Assembly (NCBI RefSeq): GCF_002288525.1
Contig: NZ_CP023067.1
Coordinates: 1,674,001-1,738,000 of the forward strand
DNA: 64,000 nt
Direction: 5' to 3'
From: Sinorhizobium sojae CCBAU 05684
Lineage (GTDB): Bacteria; Pseudomonadota; Alphaproteobacteria; Rhizobiales; Rhizobiaceae
In this document: positions 36,464 to 45,935 of the stretch, piece after piece
Layout: each line of letters starts with the position of its first letter
How positions within the stretch are numbered: the first letter of the stretch is position 1
Notes under the pieces: generated by a model
Database searches by the model: none
Seen by the model: the letters and a program-made list of their open reading frames with translations, nothing else
Told to the model about the DNA's origin: nothing
Position numbers and translations under genes: made by a program

Positions 36464-37363
36464 ATGCAACGGATCGCAGGAAGGGACGTAGGCAACGATA
36501 GCGTGCCTGCCTTAACGGCGGACGCATTGCTGCAGAATCTGCAGTATCGCGAGGTACTGCAATCCAGTGCTCGCGTGCTGATTGCCGTGAATGACCTCTT
36601 CCCGCGCATGGCGCGCCTGGTTTCGTCGCACCGAAAATGGATGCTCACCCATGCCTCCTATGCCCTGCACCTGGAGCGGGACCCAAACGACCCCGAAACC
36701 GGCATTACCGCCGCGCGGCTCCTGAAAATTATGCAGGAGACGGGCGGCGCCAGCCGCAACACGGCGGCGGCTTTCCTTGCGGAACTCGTCACCTATAAGC
36801 TGCTGATTCGGGCGACAGGCGGCCACTCCCGACGAACTCGGCCGCTCCAACCGGCCGAAGCAAGCGAGCGTGCCATGCGGCTCTGGTTCAAGAGCCAGAT
36901 GAGCACGCTCGACTGTCTCGATGGAGGTAGCAGGGAAAGACAGGTCGAAGACGATGGCTCGATCTTCGAACGTGCCCAGCCATTGGCCGCCAGACAGCTG
37001 CTTTCAAATCCGGATTGGACCGACCCGCCAGCGGGCGTTGGGGTGTTTGTCTGGGCCGAGTCAGGCGGCGTGATCCTCGACGATCTGATGACGCGACCCG
37101 CGAGTCTTGCTCCGAAGTCAGACAGGGTCTGGATCGAGGTCAACCTCGCCAATCTTGCCGAGCACTATCTCGTTTCGAACACGCATGTCCGCCGCCTGTT
37201 CGCGCGTGCGGAAGCCGCGGGCCTGATCGGCAAGGGCCAGGATGATCAGCGAGGGCGCTTCTGGCTGAGCGCCCGGCTGATCGACGAATACGCGTCCTGG
37301 CAGGCGATCAAGCTCGAAGCACTGGCAAGCGCCTTCGATCAGGCGGTTGCCTCTCGCCCCTGA
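36464..37363 (+). CDS. Unknown protein with two possible winged-helix segments
   Basis: 299 residues, ATG at 36464; the Shine-Dalgarno is unclear. No named family recognised. Two stretches look like helix-turn-helix or winged-helix units: about 80-110 (GITAARLLKIMQETGGASRNTAAAFLAELVTYKLL, split here as a helical pair followed by a strand) and about 220-262 (VNLANLAEHYLVSNTHVRRLFARAEAAGLIG). The second resembles the recognition pattern of MarR/GntR-type domains. Upstream dyad and lone position fit a transcription regulator, but this is inference. It may belong with the TadE/TadG-like pair 165 bp upstream. Confidence 0.6.
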   Translation: MQRIAGRDVGNDSVPALTADALLQNLQYREVLQSSARVLIAVNDLFPRMARLVSSHRKWMLTHASYALHLERDPNDPETGITAARLLKIMQETGGASRNTAAAFLAELVTYKLLIRATGGHSRRTRPLQPAEASERAMRLWFKSQMSTLDCLDGGSRERQVEDDGSIFERAQPLAARQLLSNPDWTDPPAGVGVFVWAESGGVILDDLMTRPASLAPKSDRVWIEVNLANLAEHYLVSNTHVRRLFARAEAAGLIGKGQDDQRGRFWLSARLIDEYASWQAIKLEALASAFDQAVASRP

Positions 37364-37378
37364 GGAAGACAATCCCCG

Positions 37379-37777
37379 TCAATCGCGACCTGCGGCAAAG
37401 CGCGGGAGATCGTCGTTAATCTCGTAATAGTCACCCTTGTCGGCGCAAAAGATGTGATAGCCGGGCTCGAGTTCGGTTGCGTTCTCGAATGCTCCGGCCA
37501 GTATGGACGTGTAGTCGAGCCCCTCCGCCTTCCAGAACAGGGCGGATCCGCAATGGCGGCAGAAGCCGCGCTGCGCCTCGCCGCTGGAGCGATACCAGGT
37601 GATCTGGTCGGCCCCCTCCAGCTCCATGTCGCTGTCGAGCACATTGGTGGCCGCGTAATAGAGCCCCGTCTGCCTCCGGCACTGCGAGCAATGGCAGAAG
37701 ATCAGCTCCCGCAATTTTCCGCGCGTCTTGAACCGTACCGCGCCGCAAAGGCAGCCGCCTTCGTGGTTGTCCCGCAT
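37379..37777 (-). CDS. GFA-family (glutathione-dependent formaldehyde-activating-like) zinc protein
   Basis: 132 residues from the ATG at 37777, chosen because GGAGAG lies four bases upstream; an ATG at 37789 would add four residues. Zinc-binding cysteines are in GGCLCGAVRF, CHCSQCRRQTG and GFCRHCGSALFW, the three family motifs, all complete. The fold is shared with S-hydroxymethylglutathione synthase (Gfa), but most small members have no proven activity. It is convergent with the HTH-like gene, only 15 bp between stops. Confidence 0.88.
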   Translation of the reverse strand: MRDNHEGGCLCGAVRFKTRGKLRELIFCHCSQCRRQTGLYYAATNVLDSDMELEGADQITWYRSSGEAQRGFCRHCGSALFWKAEGLDYTSILAGAFENATELEPGYHIFCADKGDYYEINDDLPRFAAGRD

Positions 37778-37883
37778 TCTACTCTCCATGGCAACAAAAA
37801 GCCGGGCCAGCTTCCATCGGCCGGCCCGGCCCTGTCAAATTCAGAAGATGCGCTGAAGGTTCAGATATTTTGAACCATTCTGC

Positions 37884-37987
37884 ATACAGCGCCGCGTCTT
37901 ATCAGACGCGCAAAGGTCGCTGTAGCAGTTTGCAGTGCTGCATGTCTTTGTCCCTTAATCGAGGTCGACTTAAGAGACATGCAGTAG
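37884..37987. repeat. RIME1-like element, inverted orientation
   Basis: Reverse unit B (TACAGCGCCGCGTCTTATCA, then GACGCGCAAAGGTCGCTGTAG) and palindrome I (TGCATGTCTTTGTCCCTTAA, then TCGAGGTCGACTTAAGAGACATGCA). The element ends two bases from the DAHP synthase stop codon, so it can form the 3' end hairpin of that mRNA. Confidence 0.8.
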
Positions 37988-37988
37988 G

Positions 37989-39362
37989 TCAGCCGTTGAC
38001 GACCATCCTCTTCTCATCGCGACCGCCCTTCATGCGTTCGGCGAGCAGGAAGGCGAGTTCGAGCGCCTGGTCCGCGTTCAGGCGCGGATCGCAATGGGTA
38101 TGATAGCGATCGGCCAGGTCGTCGCCGGAAAGCGCGCGCGCGCCGCCGGTGCATTCGGTCACGTCGTTGCCCGTCATCTCAATATGGATGCCGCCTGGAT
38201 GGGTGCCTTCCGCGCGATGGATCTGGAAGAAGCTCTCGACTTCCGAAAGGACCCGTTCGAACGGCCGCGTTTTGTAGTTGTTGAGCGTGATCGTGTTGCC
38301 GTGCATCGGATCGCAGGACCAGACGACCTTCTTGCCCTCGCGCTCGACGGCCCGGATCAGGCGCGGCATGTGCTCTGCAACCTTGTCGTGGCCGAAGCGG
38401 CAGATCAGCGTCAACCGCCCTGCCTCATTGGCCGGATTCAGGAGGTCTATCAGTTCCAGGAGACCGTCAGCCGTCAGTGATGGGCCGCACTTCAGTCCGA
38501 GCGGGTTCTTGATGCCGCGGCAATATTCGACATGGGCGTGGTCCGGCTGGCGCGTGCGGTCGCCGATCCAGATCATATGGCCGGAGGTCGCGTACCAGTC
38601 GCCCGAGGTCGAATCGACCCGCGTCAACGCCTGCTCATAGCCGAGCAGCAGCGCCTCATGGCTGGTGAAGAAGTCGGTCTCGCGCAGGCTTGGATGGTTT
38701 TCTGCGGTGATGCCGATCGCCTTCATGAAATCCATGGTCTCGGAGATCCGGTCAGCGAGCTTGCGGTAGCGTTCGGCCTGCGGACTGTCCTTGACGAAGC
38801 CGAGCATCCACTGATGCACGTTTTCGAGGTTCGCATAGCCGCCCATCGCAAAGGCTCGCAGCAGATTGAGGGTCGCGGCGGACTGGCGATAGGCCATGAT
38901 CTGCCGTTCCGGATTGGGGACACGCGCCTCTTCCGTGAACTCGATGCCGTTGATGATGTCGCCGCGGTAGCTCGGCAGCGTCACGTCGCCCTGCTTCTCG
39001 ACCGACGAGGAACGGGGCTTGGCAAACTGGCCGGCGATGCGACCGACCTTGACGACCGGCTGCTGCGCGCCGAAGGTCAGCACGACGGCCATCTGCAGAA
39101 AGGCACGGAAGAAATCACGGATCGTGTCGGCGCCGTGTTCTGCGAAGCTTTCGGCGCAGTCACCGCCCTGCAGAAGGAAACCGCGGCCCTCCGCGACACT
39201 GGCAAGGGCATGCTTCAGACGCCGAGCCTCGCCGGCAAAGACGAGCGGCGGATATTTCGCGAGGCGCGATTCAACGCTCTCGAGCACTGCGAGGTCCGGA
39301 TAGTCCGGCACCTGCTGAATGGGTTTCTGCCGCCAGCTGTTCGGGGTCCAAGTCTGTGCCAT
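37989..39362 (-). CDS. 3-deoxy-7-phosphoheptulonate synthase, class II
   Basis: 457 residues, as expected for plant-like (class II) DAHP synthase. Motifs include [11 protein letters not shown] with the metal-binding Cys, [46 protein letters not shown] (phosphate-binding), [10 protein letters not shown] and [18 protein letters not shown]. The enzyme condenses phosphoenolpyruvate and erythrose 4-phosphate, the entry step to the shikimate pathway. It stands alone, with a RIME1-like element at the 3' end. The 220 bp upstream show no clear leader peptide or attenuator. Confidence 0.95.
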   Translation of the reverse strand: MAQTWTPNSWRQKPIQQVPDYPDLAVLESVESRLAKYPPLVFAGEARRLKHALASVAEGRGFLLQGGDCAESFAEHGADTIRDFFRAFLQMAVVLTFGAQQPVVKVGRIAGQFAKPRSSSVEKQGDVTLPSYRGDIINGIEFTEEARVPNPERQIMAYRQSAATLNLLRAFAMGGYANLENVHQWMLGFVKDSPQAERYRKLADRISETMDFMKAIGITAENHPSLRETDFFTSHEALLLGYEQALTRVDSTSGDWYATSGHMIWIGDRTRQPDHAHVEYCRGIKNPLGLKCGPSLTADGLLELIDLLNPANEAGRLTLICRFGHDKVAEHMPRLIRAVEREGKKVVWSCDPMHGNTITLNNYKTRPFERVLSEVESFFQIHRAEGTHPGGIHIEMTGNDVTECTGGARALSGDDLADRYHTHCDPRLNADQALELAFLLAERMKGGRDEKRMVVNG

Positions 39363-39582
39363 TTCTCACCTGTTATCTGACGCGAACGGATCCGCGTCTC
39401 GCCTTTGCGGCCCTGAAGGCCGCCCCGGAATTCGGATTGCATCTTTCGCATCGGCAAGCCGGCCGATCCAAGCAGCCGCCTCCGCCGCGCGCCGAGACGT
39501 GGCGGATGCGGGCTTATAAACGTTAACATGAGGCTTGCAAAGTCATTCTACCAGAAAACATGGGCTGCCTGCGAGGAGCGGC

Positions 39583-40974
39583 TCACGCGACCCTTTCGCC
39601 CTTTCGCACGCGATAAGTCGGCTGATACATCGTCACAAGTTCTTCCGCCGCCGTCGGATGAACGGCCATGGTGCGGTCGAAGTCATCCTTAGTGCAGCCG
39701 GCCTTGAGCGAGATCCCCAGCAATTGCGCCATCTCGCCGGCATCATGGCCGAGGATGTGCGCGCCCACGACCTTGCGATCGGTGGCATTGACCACCAGCT
39801 TCATAATCATCTTTTCCTTGCGCCCCGAAAGGGTCGCCTTCATCGGCCGGAACTCCGCCAGGTAGACCTCGAGCTCCTCGAAGGTCCGGGCCGCTTCCTC
39901 TTCCGTCAATCCGATCGTGCCGATCTCCGGCTGCGAGAAAACGGCGGTCGCGATCAGATCGTGGTCGGGCGAGGTCGGGTTGTCCTTGTACTCAGTTTCG
40001 ATGAAGCACATCGCCTCATGGATCGCCACCGGCGTCAGTTGCACGCGATCGGTGACATCGCCGAGCGCGTAGATGCCGGGCGCCGTCGTACGCGAATAGG
40101 CGTCGACCATAATGGCGCCCCGTTCGTTCGTCTTGACGCCGGCCTTTTCCAGCCCGAGGCCTTGCGTGTTGGGAACCCGGCCAAGGGCGAGCATCACCTG
40201 GTCGGAAACGAGTTCGCCATGCTTCATGGTCCTTGCGGTGCGCCGGCCGTCCGGCCCCACCGAAACCGACTGGATGATGTCCTCGCAGAGGATTCGGATG
40301 CCCTTCTCCTCCATCGCCGCATGCAGGCCTCGCCTGAGATCGTGATCGAAGCGCGAGAGGATTTCCTTGCCGCGATAGATCAGCGTCGTTTCGACCCCGA
40401 GCCCATGGAAGATATTGGCAAATTCGACCGCGATATAGCCGCCGCCGGCGATCAGGATCGATTGCGGCAGCTCCGGCAGGTCGAAGGCCTCGTTCGAGCT
40501 GATGCAGAGCTCGTGCCCGGGCAACGCCTCGTGGGGCGTCGGATGCCCGCCGACTGCGATCACTATGCGCTCTGCCGTGACCGTCTTGCCGCTTGCGGTC
40601 AGGCGCACCTCGTGTGGCCCCACCAGTTCCGCCCGTGTGTCGAGTATTTCCGCACCAGCATTGGCGAGGCCCTTGCGGTAGAGGCCTTCAAGCCGGGTGA
40701 TTTCCTGCTCCTTGGCGGCGACCAGCGCCTTCCAGTCGAAGCGCCGTTCGCCCACGGTCCAGCCGAAACCGGCTGCATCCTCGAAATGCTCCGAATATTG
40801 CGAGGCATAGACGTAGAGCTTCTTCGGCACGCAGCCGCGGATCACGCAGGTGCCGCCATAACGAAACTCCTCCGCGATCGCCACCTTCTTGCCAAGCGAG
40901 GCCGCCAGTCGACCGCTTCTCACGCCGCCGGAACCACCACCGATCACGAAGAGGTCATAGTCGAAAGCGGTCAT
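39583..40974 (-). CDS. gor: Glutathione-disulfide reductase
   Basis: 463 residues from the ATG at 40974 with GAGGAG seven bases upstream. FAD-binding GGGSGG, redox-active pair in GGTCVIRGCVPKK, NADP region GGGYIAVEFANIF followed by YRGKEILSRFD (Arg residues fit NADPH preference), second FAD motif YALGDV, and the dimer-interface catalytic HPTAAEE are all intact. The enzyme keeps cytosolic glutathione reduced. The DUF2059 gene lies upstream on the same strand, but a terminator separates them, so gor probably has its own promoter. Confidence 0.95.
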   Translation of the reverse strand: MTAFDYDLFVIGGGSGGVRSGRLAASLGKKVAIAEEFRYGGTCVIRGCVPKKLYVYASQYSEHFEDAAGFGWTVGERRFDWKALVAAKEQEITRLEGLYRKGLANAGAEILDTRAELVGPHEVRLTASGKTVTAERIVIAVGGHPTPHEALPGHELCISSNEAFDLPELPQSILIAGGGYIAVEFANIFHGLGVETTLIYRGKEILSRFDHDLRRGLHAAMEEKGIRILCEDIIQSVSVGPDGRRTARTMKHGELVSDQVMLALGRVPNTQGLGLEKAGVKTNERGAIMVDAYSRTTAPGIYALGDVTDRVQLTPVAIHEAMCFIETEYKDNPTSPDHDLIATAVFSQPEIGTIGLTEEEAARTFEELEVYLAEFRPMKATLSGRKEKMIMKLVVNATDRKVVGAHILGHDAGEMAQLLGISLKAGCTKDDFDRTMAVHPTAAEELVTMYQPTYRVRKGERVA

Positions 40975-41086
40975 GGAAAGCTCCTCAAGCAACGAAAGAT
41001 CGGATGAAGCCGGCGGTCATCGAACCTCGGCCCGGTATGCGGCGGGCGACGGGAGTCGCCTTCGCCCTGATATAGTATTGCGACGC

Positions 41087-41116
41087 AAAAAAAGAAAAGC
41101 CCGGATCGCTCCGGGC
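41087..41116 (-). terminator. Rho-independent terminator of the DUF2059 gene
   Basis: On the minus strand GCCCGGA, GCGA, TCCGGGC, then TTTTCTTTTTTT. A seven-bp GC-rich stem and U-tract, 40 bp past the stop of the DUF2059 gene and ~110 bp before gor. Confidence 0.93.
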
Positions 41117-41155
41117 TTTGTCAGGCGATTGAGCCAGGCGGCCTCTCGCCGGCCT

Positions 41156-41686
41156 TTATTGCGCGGGTGCCTCTGCAGCGGGCGTCGAGCCGATCTTTTC
41201 GTCGAGCGACTTGGTTGCCTCGTTGGTGAGATCGCGCGAAACGCCGGCTGCCCAGATGTCGGCGGCCTTCAGCAGCTCGCGCGACGCGATCGGGCCGTCG
41301 TTCAAGAGCTTCTTGCCGGCGTCGGAACTGTAGAAGGCGGTGATGGCGTTCAGCTCGTCGACGGTGAAGGTCCTGGCGTAGATAGCCGCAGCCTCGCGCT
41401 CGAGATCCGACCGGCGTCCCGCAAGCCCAAGCGCCTTCTCGTCAACCGTGGCGGTGATCAGTTCCTGATGGTTCGGCGAAGCCTGGATCAGCGTGTTTTT
41501 CAGCCGCTCGGCCAGGTTCGGCAGGATATTGTCAAAGCTGTTGGTCACGCCGAGTGCGGCAATCGTCGCGCGTGCCGCCTTGATCTGATCCTCGGTCACG
41601 TCCTGGGCCTGTACGGCCGGCACCGATACGGAAAGAAGAACGGCTGCGGTTGCGAATGCGCGGGCAAGACCTGCGATTTTGTTCAT
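41156..41686 (-). CDS. Exported DUF2059-domain protein
   Basis: 176 residues from the ATG at 41686 (AGGAG upstream); the longer frame upstream lacks a signal. MNKIAGLARAFATAAVLLSV...VQAQ is a clear signal peptide. The mature protein is helical and acidic, and carries the DUF2059 core ARTFTVDELNAITAFYSSDAGKKLL. The family is periplasmic and of unknown function. It precedes gor on the same strand and is ended by its own terminator. Confidence 0.85.
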   Translation of the reverse strand: MNKIAGLARAFATAAVLLSVSVPAVQAQDVTEDQIKAARATIAALGVTNSFDNILPNLAERLKNTLIQASPNHQELITATVDEKALGLAGRRSDLEREAAAIYARTFTVDELNAITAFYSSDAGKKLLNDGPIASRELLKAADIWAAGVSRDLTNEATKSLDEKIGSTPAAEAPAQ

Positions 41687-41808
41687 TTTTATCCATGCTC
41701 CTGTGTTGGCGCATGCCGCCCGGCCATTGCCGCCGCCCGGCCCGCATGCGCGGAAATTCTTCACTCGTCGCCGCCCCGCGGGCGCCCGATCGAACCGGTT
41801 CGGCCCGC

Positions 41809-42504
41809 TCAGGCCGCCGTCAGAACACGCGCCCCTGACGGGCCGGCGATGATCGCCAAAGTTGCGATTCCGATGAATAGCCCGTGTTCGACGACGCCCG
41901 GAATGGCATTCAGCTCCGATGCCAGCGCCTCTGCATCAGGAATACGGCCAAATGATGCATCCAGAATGAGATGCCCGCCGTCGGTCATGAAGGGTCCGTC
42001 GCCGGAGGCGCGCACGACGATATCGCCCGTCAGGCCGAGGCGCGAGGCCACCTTCTCGATCGCAATCCGTGTTGCAAACTGCCCGAACGGATTGACCTCG
42101 ATCGGCAGCTTGAAGGCGCCGAGCACGTCGACCACCTTCGATTCGTCGGCGATGACGATCATTCGCTCCGAAGCGCTCGCGACGATCTTCTCGCGCAGCA
42201 GCGCCCCGCCGCCACCCTTGATCAGTCGCAGCTTTCTGTCGACTTCGTCGGCGCCGTCAACCGTCAGGTCCAACTCCGGCAGCTCGTCGAGCGATTTCAG
42301 CGGCACGCCCAGTTCGAGGCACAGCCGCGCCGTGCGTTCCGACGTCGGCACGCCCTCGATGCGGAAGCCGCCGGCGACCTTTTCTGCCAACAGCCGCACG
42401 AACTCCTCCGCGGTCGACCCGGTCCCGATTCCGAGACGCATTCCATCTTCCACATAGGCAAGCGCCGCTTCGGCGGCCTTGATTTTCATCTGGCGGGCGT
42501 CCAT
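41809..42504 (-). CDS. rpiA: Ribose-5-phosphate isomerase A
   Basis: 231 residues from the ATG at 42504 with GAGGAG upstream; the frame continues further but not the family. Conserved motifs: [11 protein letters not shown] (phosphate loop), TVDGADEVD (catalytic Asp residues), [13 protein letters not shown] (catalytic Lys and Glu), and [12 protein letters not shown]. It interconverts ribose 5-phosphate and ribulose 5-phosphate. It is divergent from gph, a frequent arrangement in Rhizobiales. Confidence 0.95.
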   Translation of the reverse strand: MDARQMKIKAAEAALAYVEDGMRLGIGTGSTAEEFVRLLAEKVAGGFRIEGVPTSERTARLCLELGVPLKSLDELPELDLTVDGADEVDRKLRLIKGGGGALLREKIVASASERMIVIADESKVVDVLGAFKLPIEVNPFGQFATRIAIEKVASRLGLTGDIVVRASGDGPFMTDGGHLILDASFGRIPDAEALASELNAIPGVVEHGLFIGIATLAIIAGPSGARVLTAA

Positions 42505-42722
42505 GCGCCACTCGCTCCTCTGATGCCACGACGGCAGAGCCGGCTGCGAACCGGCTCCCGTCCAAATTTCGACCAGACACTTACACGCCCGCCGCGGCAA
42601 ACAAAAGCCAAAATGCGCGGGCTGCACCGGATTCCGGTGGCGTTCGCCGACCTATGTCTCCATTGCATTCCGCGGAGACTTCGCCTACCCGAATGGACAG
42701 GATTTCAAGAACGAGGCTTCCC

Positions 42723-43406
42723 TTGACCCCACCTCTCGTCGTCTTCGATCTCGATGGCACGCTCGTCGATACCGCGCCGGACCTTGTCGCCAGCCTCAAC
42801 CATGTGATCACACAGGCAGGTATCCAACCGGTTACTTACGCCGACCTCACGCACCTCGTGGGTCACGGAGCCCGCGCCATGATCGAGCGGACCTTCGCGC
42901 TACGCGGCAGGGCGCTCAGTGAAGAGGACCTCACCTGGCAAATGAAGGCGTTCGTCGAGGTCTACCACGGCTCGATGCCGGGGGAGTCCCTGCCCTATCC
43001 GGGCCTTGTGGCGGCGCTCGACCGGCTGCAGGACGCGGGGCTGAAGCTCGCGGTCTGCACCAACAAGCCGGAAATGCTGGCGAAACGCCTTCTCGAGGGC
43101 CTCGGCCTGATCGGCCGCTTTGACGCGATCGCCGGTGGCGACACCTTCTCGGTGCGCAAGCCGCACGCCGAACACCTGCTTTCGACCGTCGCCAATGCCG
43201 GCAGCACCGTGGAGCGAGCGGTGATGGTCGGCGACAGCCTCAACGACATCCTCGTCGCGCGGAATGCGGCTGTGCCGTCAATCGCCGTCCCGTTCGGTTA
43301 CTCCGACGTGCCCGTCGAGAGCCTCTCGCCGGACCGCATCATCAAGCATTTCGACGAACTTACGCCGCACCTTGTCGAGACGCTCCTCGACCGGAAACCC
43401 AAATAG
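42723..43406 (+). CDS. gph: Phosphoglycolate phosphatase (HAD superfamily)
   Basis: 227 residues if translation begins at the TTG at 42723, which has GAGG eight bases upstream and gives the expected N-terminus TPPLVVFDLDGTLVDTAPDL. An ATG at 42693 would add ten residues but has no Shine-Dalgarno. HAD motifs: nucleophile Asp9 and Asp11, VCTNKPEM (motif II Thr), K in RKPHAEHL, and MVGDSLNDILVARNA (motif IV). It removes 2-phosphoglycolate formed by DNA repair or oxygenase reactions. Confidence 0.9.
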   Translation: MTPPLVVFDLDGTLVDTAPDLVASLNHVITQAGIQPVTYADLTHLVGHGARAMIERTFALRGRALSEEDLTWQMKAFVEVYHGSMPGESLPYPGLVAALDRLQDAGLKLAVCTNKPEMLAKRLLEGLGLIGRFDAIAGGDTFSVRKPHAEHLLSTVANAGSTVERAVMVGDSLNDILVARNAAVPSIAVPFGYSDVPVESLSPDRIIKHFDELTPHLVETLLDRKPK

Positions 43407-43427
43407 AGGCCGGAGTCGCGACCTCGT

Positions 43428-45317
43428 TCAGCCTTCGGCGTGCCGCGCCTTGCGGGTCGCTTCGAATGCGCGGTTCATATACATGTCGCGGCCGTAGACG
43501 TCGTTGAAGTATTCGACCTTCCCTTCCTTGTTCGGCCATGCCGTGAAATAGGAGACGTAGACCGGGATCTTCTGCGAGACCGGCAGGGCCTTGTTGCGCC
43601 CGCTGGCGATCTCGCTCGCGACCTCCTCCATGCTGACGCCGAGGACGGCGGCCGCCATACGGCGCGGCTCCGAGAGGCGCACGCAACCATGGCTCAGCGC
43701 CCGCTGGTCGCGCTTGAAGAAGCTTTTTGAAGGCGTGTCATGCATGTAGATCGCGTGCGAGTTCGGGAAGAGGATCTTGAGTTCGCCAAGCGCATTGTCG
43801 CTGCTCGGCGGCTGCCGGACGGACACGGAAGCGGTCGAGCCGTACCAGTTCACGGCCGAAGATGGCACGGCGCGTCCGCCGACCTCGACCTGATAGCCCA
43901 TACGATCGAGGTAACTCGGGTCGCTTCTGAGCTTCGGCAGCATCTCATTGACGATGATCGACTGCGGAACGCCCCAATAGGGGTTCACCTCGACGGTCTG
44001 AATCTCGTCCTGGAAAAAATAGGTCTGGTTCGCCTTGGAGCCGACGACCACGCGCATGGAGAACTGCTCCGTGCCGCCTTCGGTATAGTAGGCCATGAAG
44101 GCCGGCTGGTTGATGAACACGTAGCGATCGCCGAGGCCGTCCGGCAGCCAGCGCGCCTGTTCCATCGCGACCTCGAGCTTGTCGATCTTGGTCGCCGTCG
44201 TCTCGCCGCCGGTCAGGGCGCGAATCGATGCTTGGCCGACGATGCCATCCGGCTTCAGCCCCTTTTCCTTCTGGAAAGCTTCGACGAGGGAAACCAGCTC
44301 CGGCGTGTATTCCGGCGCGCCCTGGTAGCTCGCAAGCACCACCGCGTGCTCCGTCTTCAGCGCCTCCGATGCCTTCAGCCTTATGCCGGCGACGATATTG
44401 GCAAGTTCCGGGTTGCTGTCGCCGGGCTTCAGCAGCGTCCCTGGCGCGATCTCGACGCGCGGGGTTGCGTCCGTTTCGGCGCGGAGCCTCTCGAGTTCCC
44501 GCTTCAGCGCCAGGAATTGCGAGCTCTTCGGATTCTGGCTTTCGATCAGCGCCGCGACGTCGCTCGTGGTCGCCAGCTTTTCGAGAAAGCCTGCAAGATC
44601 GACCGTCTTGCGCTTGAAGTCGTGATAACCAGAAATCCTGTTCGGGTCGATGCGGCCGCGCACGGTATCCTGTACATAGGTGAGCACCGCCGCGGACATC
44701 GCGATCTCGAAACGCACCAGATCCTTTTCGCGTGTGATCATGTCGCCGCGGTCGAACGCGTCGGCAGGCACCGCTACCGCATAATCCGCGGGGTCGAGAC
44801 CGACCTTCGCGGCATCCTTGAGGACGGCAATTGCGGCTTTCGCACGAGAGTTGATGCCGCTGCCGGCGATCCAGAGAAAGTCCGAACGTCCGCCGTAAAA
44901 GCTCTCCATCGCCTTCGCCACCCCGGCCGGGGCGCTTACATCGACCTCGGGGAGAAACTGCCGCGCATTCGCAAGCGGAACCCGCAGCATCGGCGGCAGA
45001 CCATAGCTTCCCACCGAGCCGGTAACGACCGGATCGACCAGCCGGTCCGTCTGAACTCTGCGCAACGGCTCGGCCTTATAGGTGTAGTAGCGCGGGCCGG
45101 ATATCTTGGGAGGCGCAACGGCCCTCTGCTCCTGTTGCAGCATTGTATCGAAGCCGGGCGCAGGCTGACCGGGCTGAACCTGCTCGTGCGCTGCGCGTTT
45201 CTTGCCGCCGCGGATAAGATCCATCAGGGTGATCGCCGACGCGGGCCGTACATCCATGGTGGCGATCGCACAGCCACTCATGAGCGCAACTATCACTGCC
45301 GATTTGAAAATGTTCAT
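43428..45317 (-). CDS. L,D-transpeptidase with peptidoglycan-binding domain (YcbB/LdtD-like)
   Basis: 629 residues from the ATG at 45317, which starts a signal peptide (MNIFKSAVIVALMSGCAIAT); the Cys at residue 15 may or may not be a lipobox. A long central part with a scaffold and a PG-binding-1 helix bundle (ELVSLVEAFQKEKGLKPDGIVGQASIRAL) precedes the YkuD catalytic domain with SHGCVRLSEP, nucleophile Cys near residue 545. The enzyme makes 3-3 crosslinks in murein, dominant in Rhizobiales polar growth. Upstream region to fumC is 618 bp. Confidence 0.9.
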   Translation of the reverse strand: MNIFKSAVIVALMSGCAIATMDVRPASAITLMDLIRGGKKRAAHEQVQPGQPAPGFDTMLQQEQRAVAPPKISGPRYYTYKAEPLRRVQTDRLVDPVVTGSVGSYGLPPMLRVPLANARQFLPEVDVSAPAGVAKAMESFYGGRSDFLWIAGSGINSRAKAAIAVLKDAAKVGLDPADYAVAVPADAFDRGDMITREKDLVRFEIAMSAAVLTYVQDTVRGRIDPNRISGYHDFKRKTVDLAGFLEKLATTSDVAALIESQNPKSSQFLALKRELERLRAETDATPRVEIAPGTLLKPGDSNPELANIVAGIRLKASEALKTEHAVVLASYQGAPEYTPELVSLVEAFQKEKGLKPDGIVGQASIRALTGGETTATKIDKLEVAMEQARWLPDGLGDRYVFINQPAFMAYYTEGGTEQFSMRVVVGSKANQTYFFQDEIQTVEVNPYWGVPQSIIVNEMLPKLRSDPSYLDRMGYQVEVGGRAVPSSAVNWYGSTASVSVRQPPSSDNALGELKILFPNSHAIYMHDTPSKSFFKRDQRALSHGCVRLSEPRRMAAAVLGVSMEEVASEIASGRNKALPVSQKIPVYVSYFTAWPNKEGKVEYFNDVYGRDMYMNRAFEATRKARHAEG

Positions 45318-45798
45318 AAGAATAGAAGTCCCCGTATCGCGTTGCCGCCGAATTCGGCCGCTGCCAGATGCTCGCCACGCCCTCGTGCCCGAAGAGTTAT
45401 AGAAAAGGATGGTGAATGAAAAGAAAACGAACCCCACCCCCTCGGCCCGAAACCCGCCAGCGCCCGCTTCGTGAAGGCTCATCCAAGACTCCCACAAATC
45501 GACACAAACCCGTGATTTTCTTCAATTATAAAACCATTCACTACCTGGGATTGTTCCTGCAGGCGCAGAGTGTCGCCCAAGGAAGATGGTGAATGTGACT
45601 GAATCGCCACAAGTGCGAGTGCGCAGAAGCGGGGCCAGGCGGCGGCTTTCCAGCGAATCCGCTGAGCCTGTGCCGCATCGCAGCAATTCAAACGATTGTA
45701 GGTCTTTGCGCGCCCGCCCCGCCCCTTTACAAGCCGTCATCGCCGGGGCAGAGAGATGCCCGGCACTGCCGCGCCACGCGTCTCATTCGGACCCGCGA

Positions 45799-45867
45799 AG
45801 GTCGCTGCAGCGCCTTGGATTGCTGCATGTCCCTCAGATCGACTCCGATTCGGGAGACATGCAGCGG
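45799..45867. repeat. Partial RIME1-like element (palindrome I intact, unit B halved)
   Basis: Half of unit B (GAAGGTCGCTGCAGCGCC) leads to palindrome I: GCTGCATGTCCCTCAGATCG, then ACTCCGATTCGGGAGACATGCAGC. The usual AAGACGCGC arm is missing, so this copy is degenerate. It lies in the 618-bp gap between the divergent L,D-transpeptidase and fumC genes; apart from it, I see nothing nameable there. Confidence 0.65.
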
Positions 45868-45935
45868 TGAGGACGATCGGCTCAGATCGGGTCTCGCCCC
45901 GGCTTCATGAACGCAGGACGAAGGCAGGTATCACG

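Noticed and set aside
39363-39582. Attenuator or leader peptide before DAHP synthase
   Set aside because: No run of Trp/Phe/Tyr codons and no competing hairpins with a T-tract.
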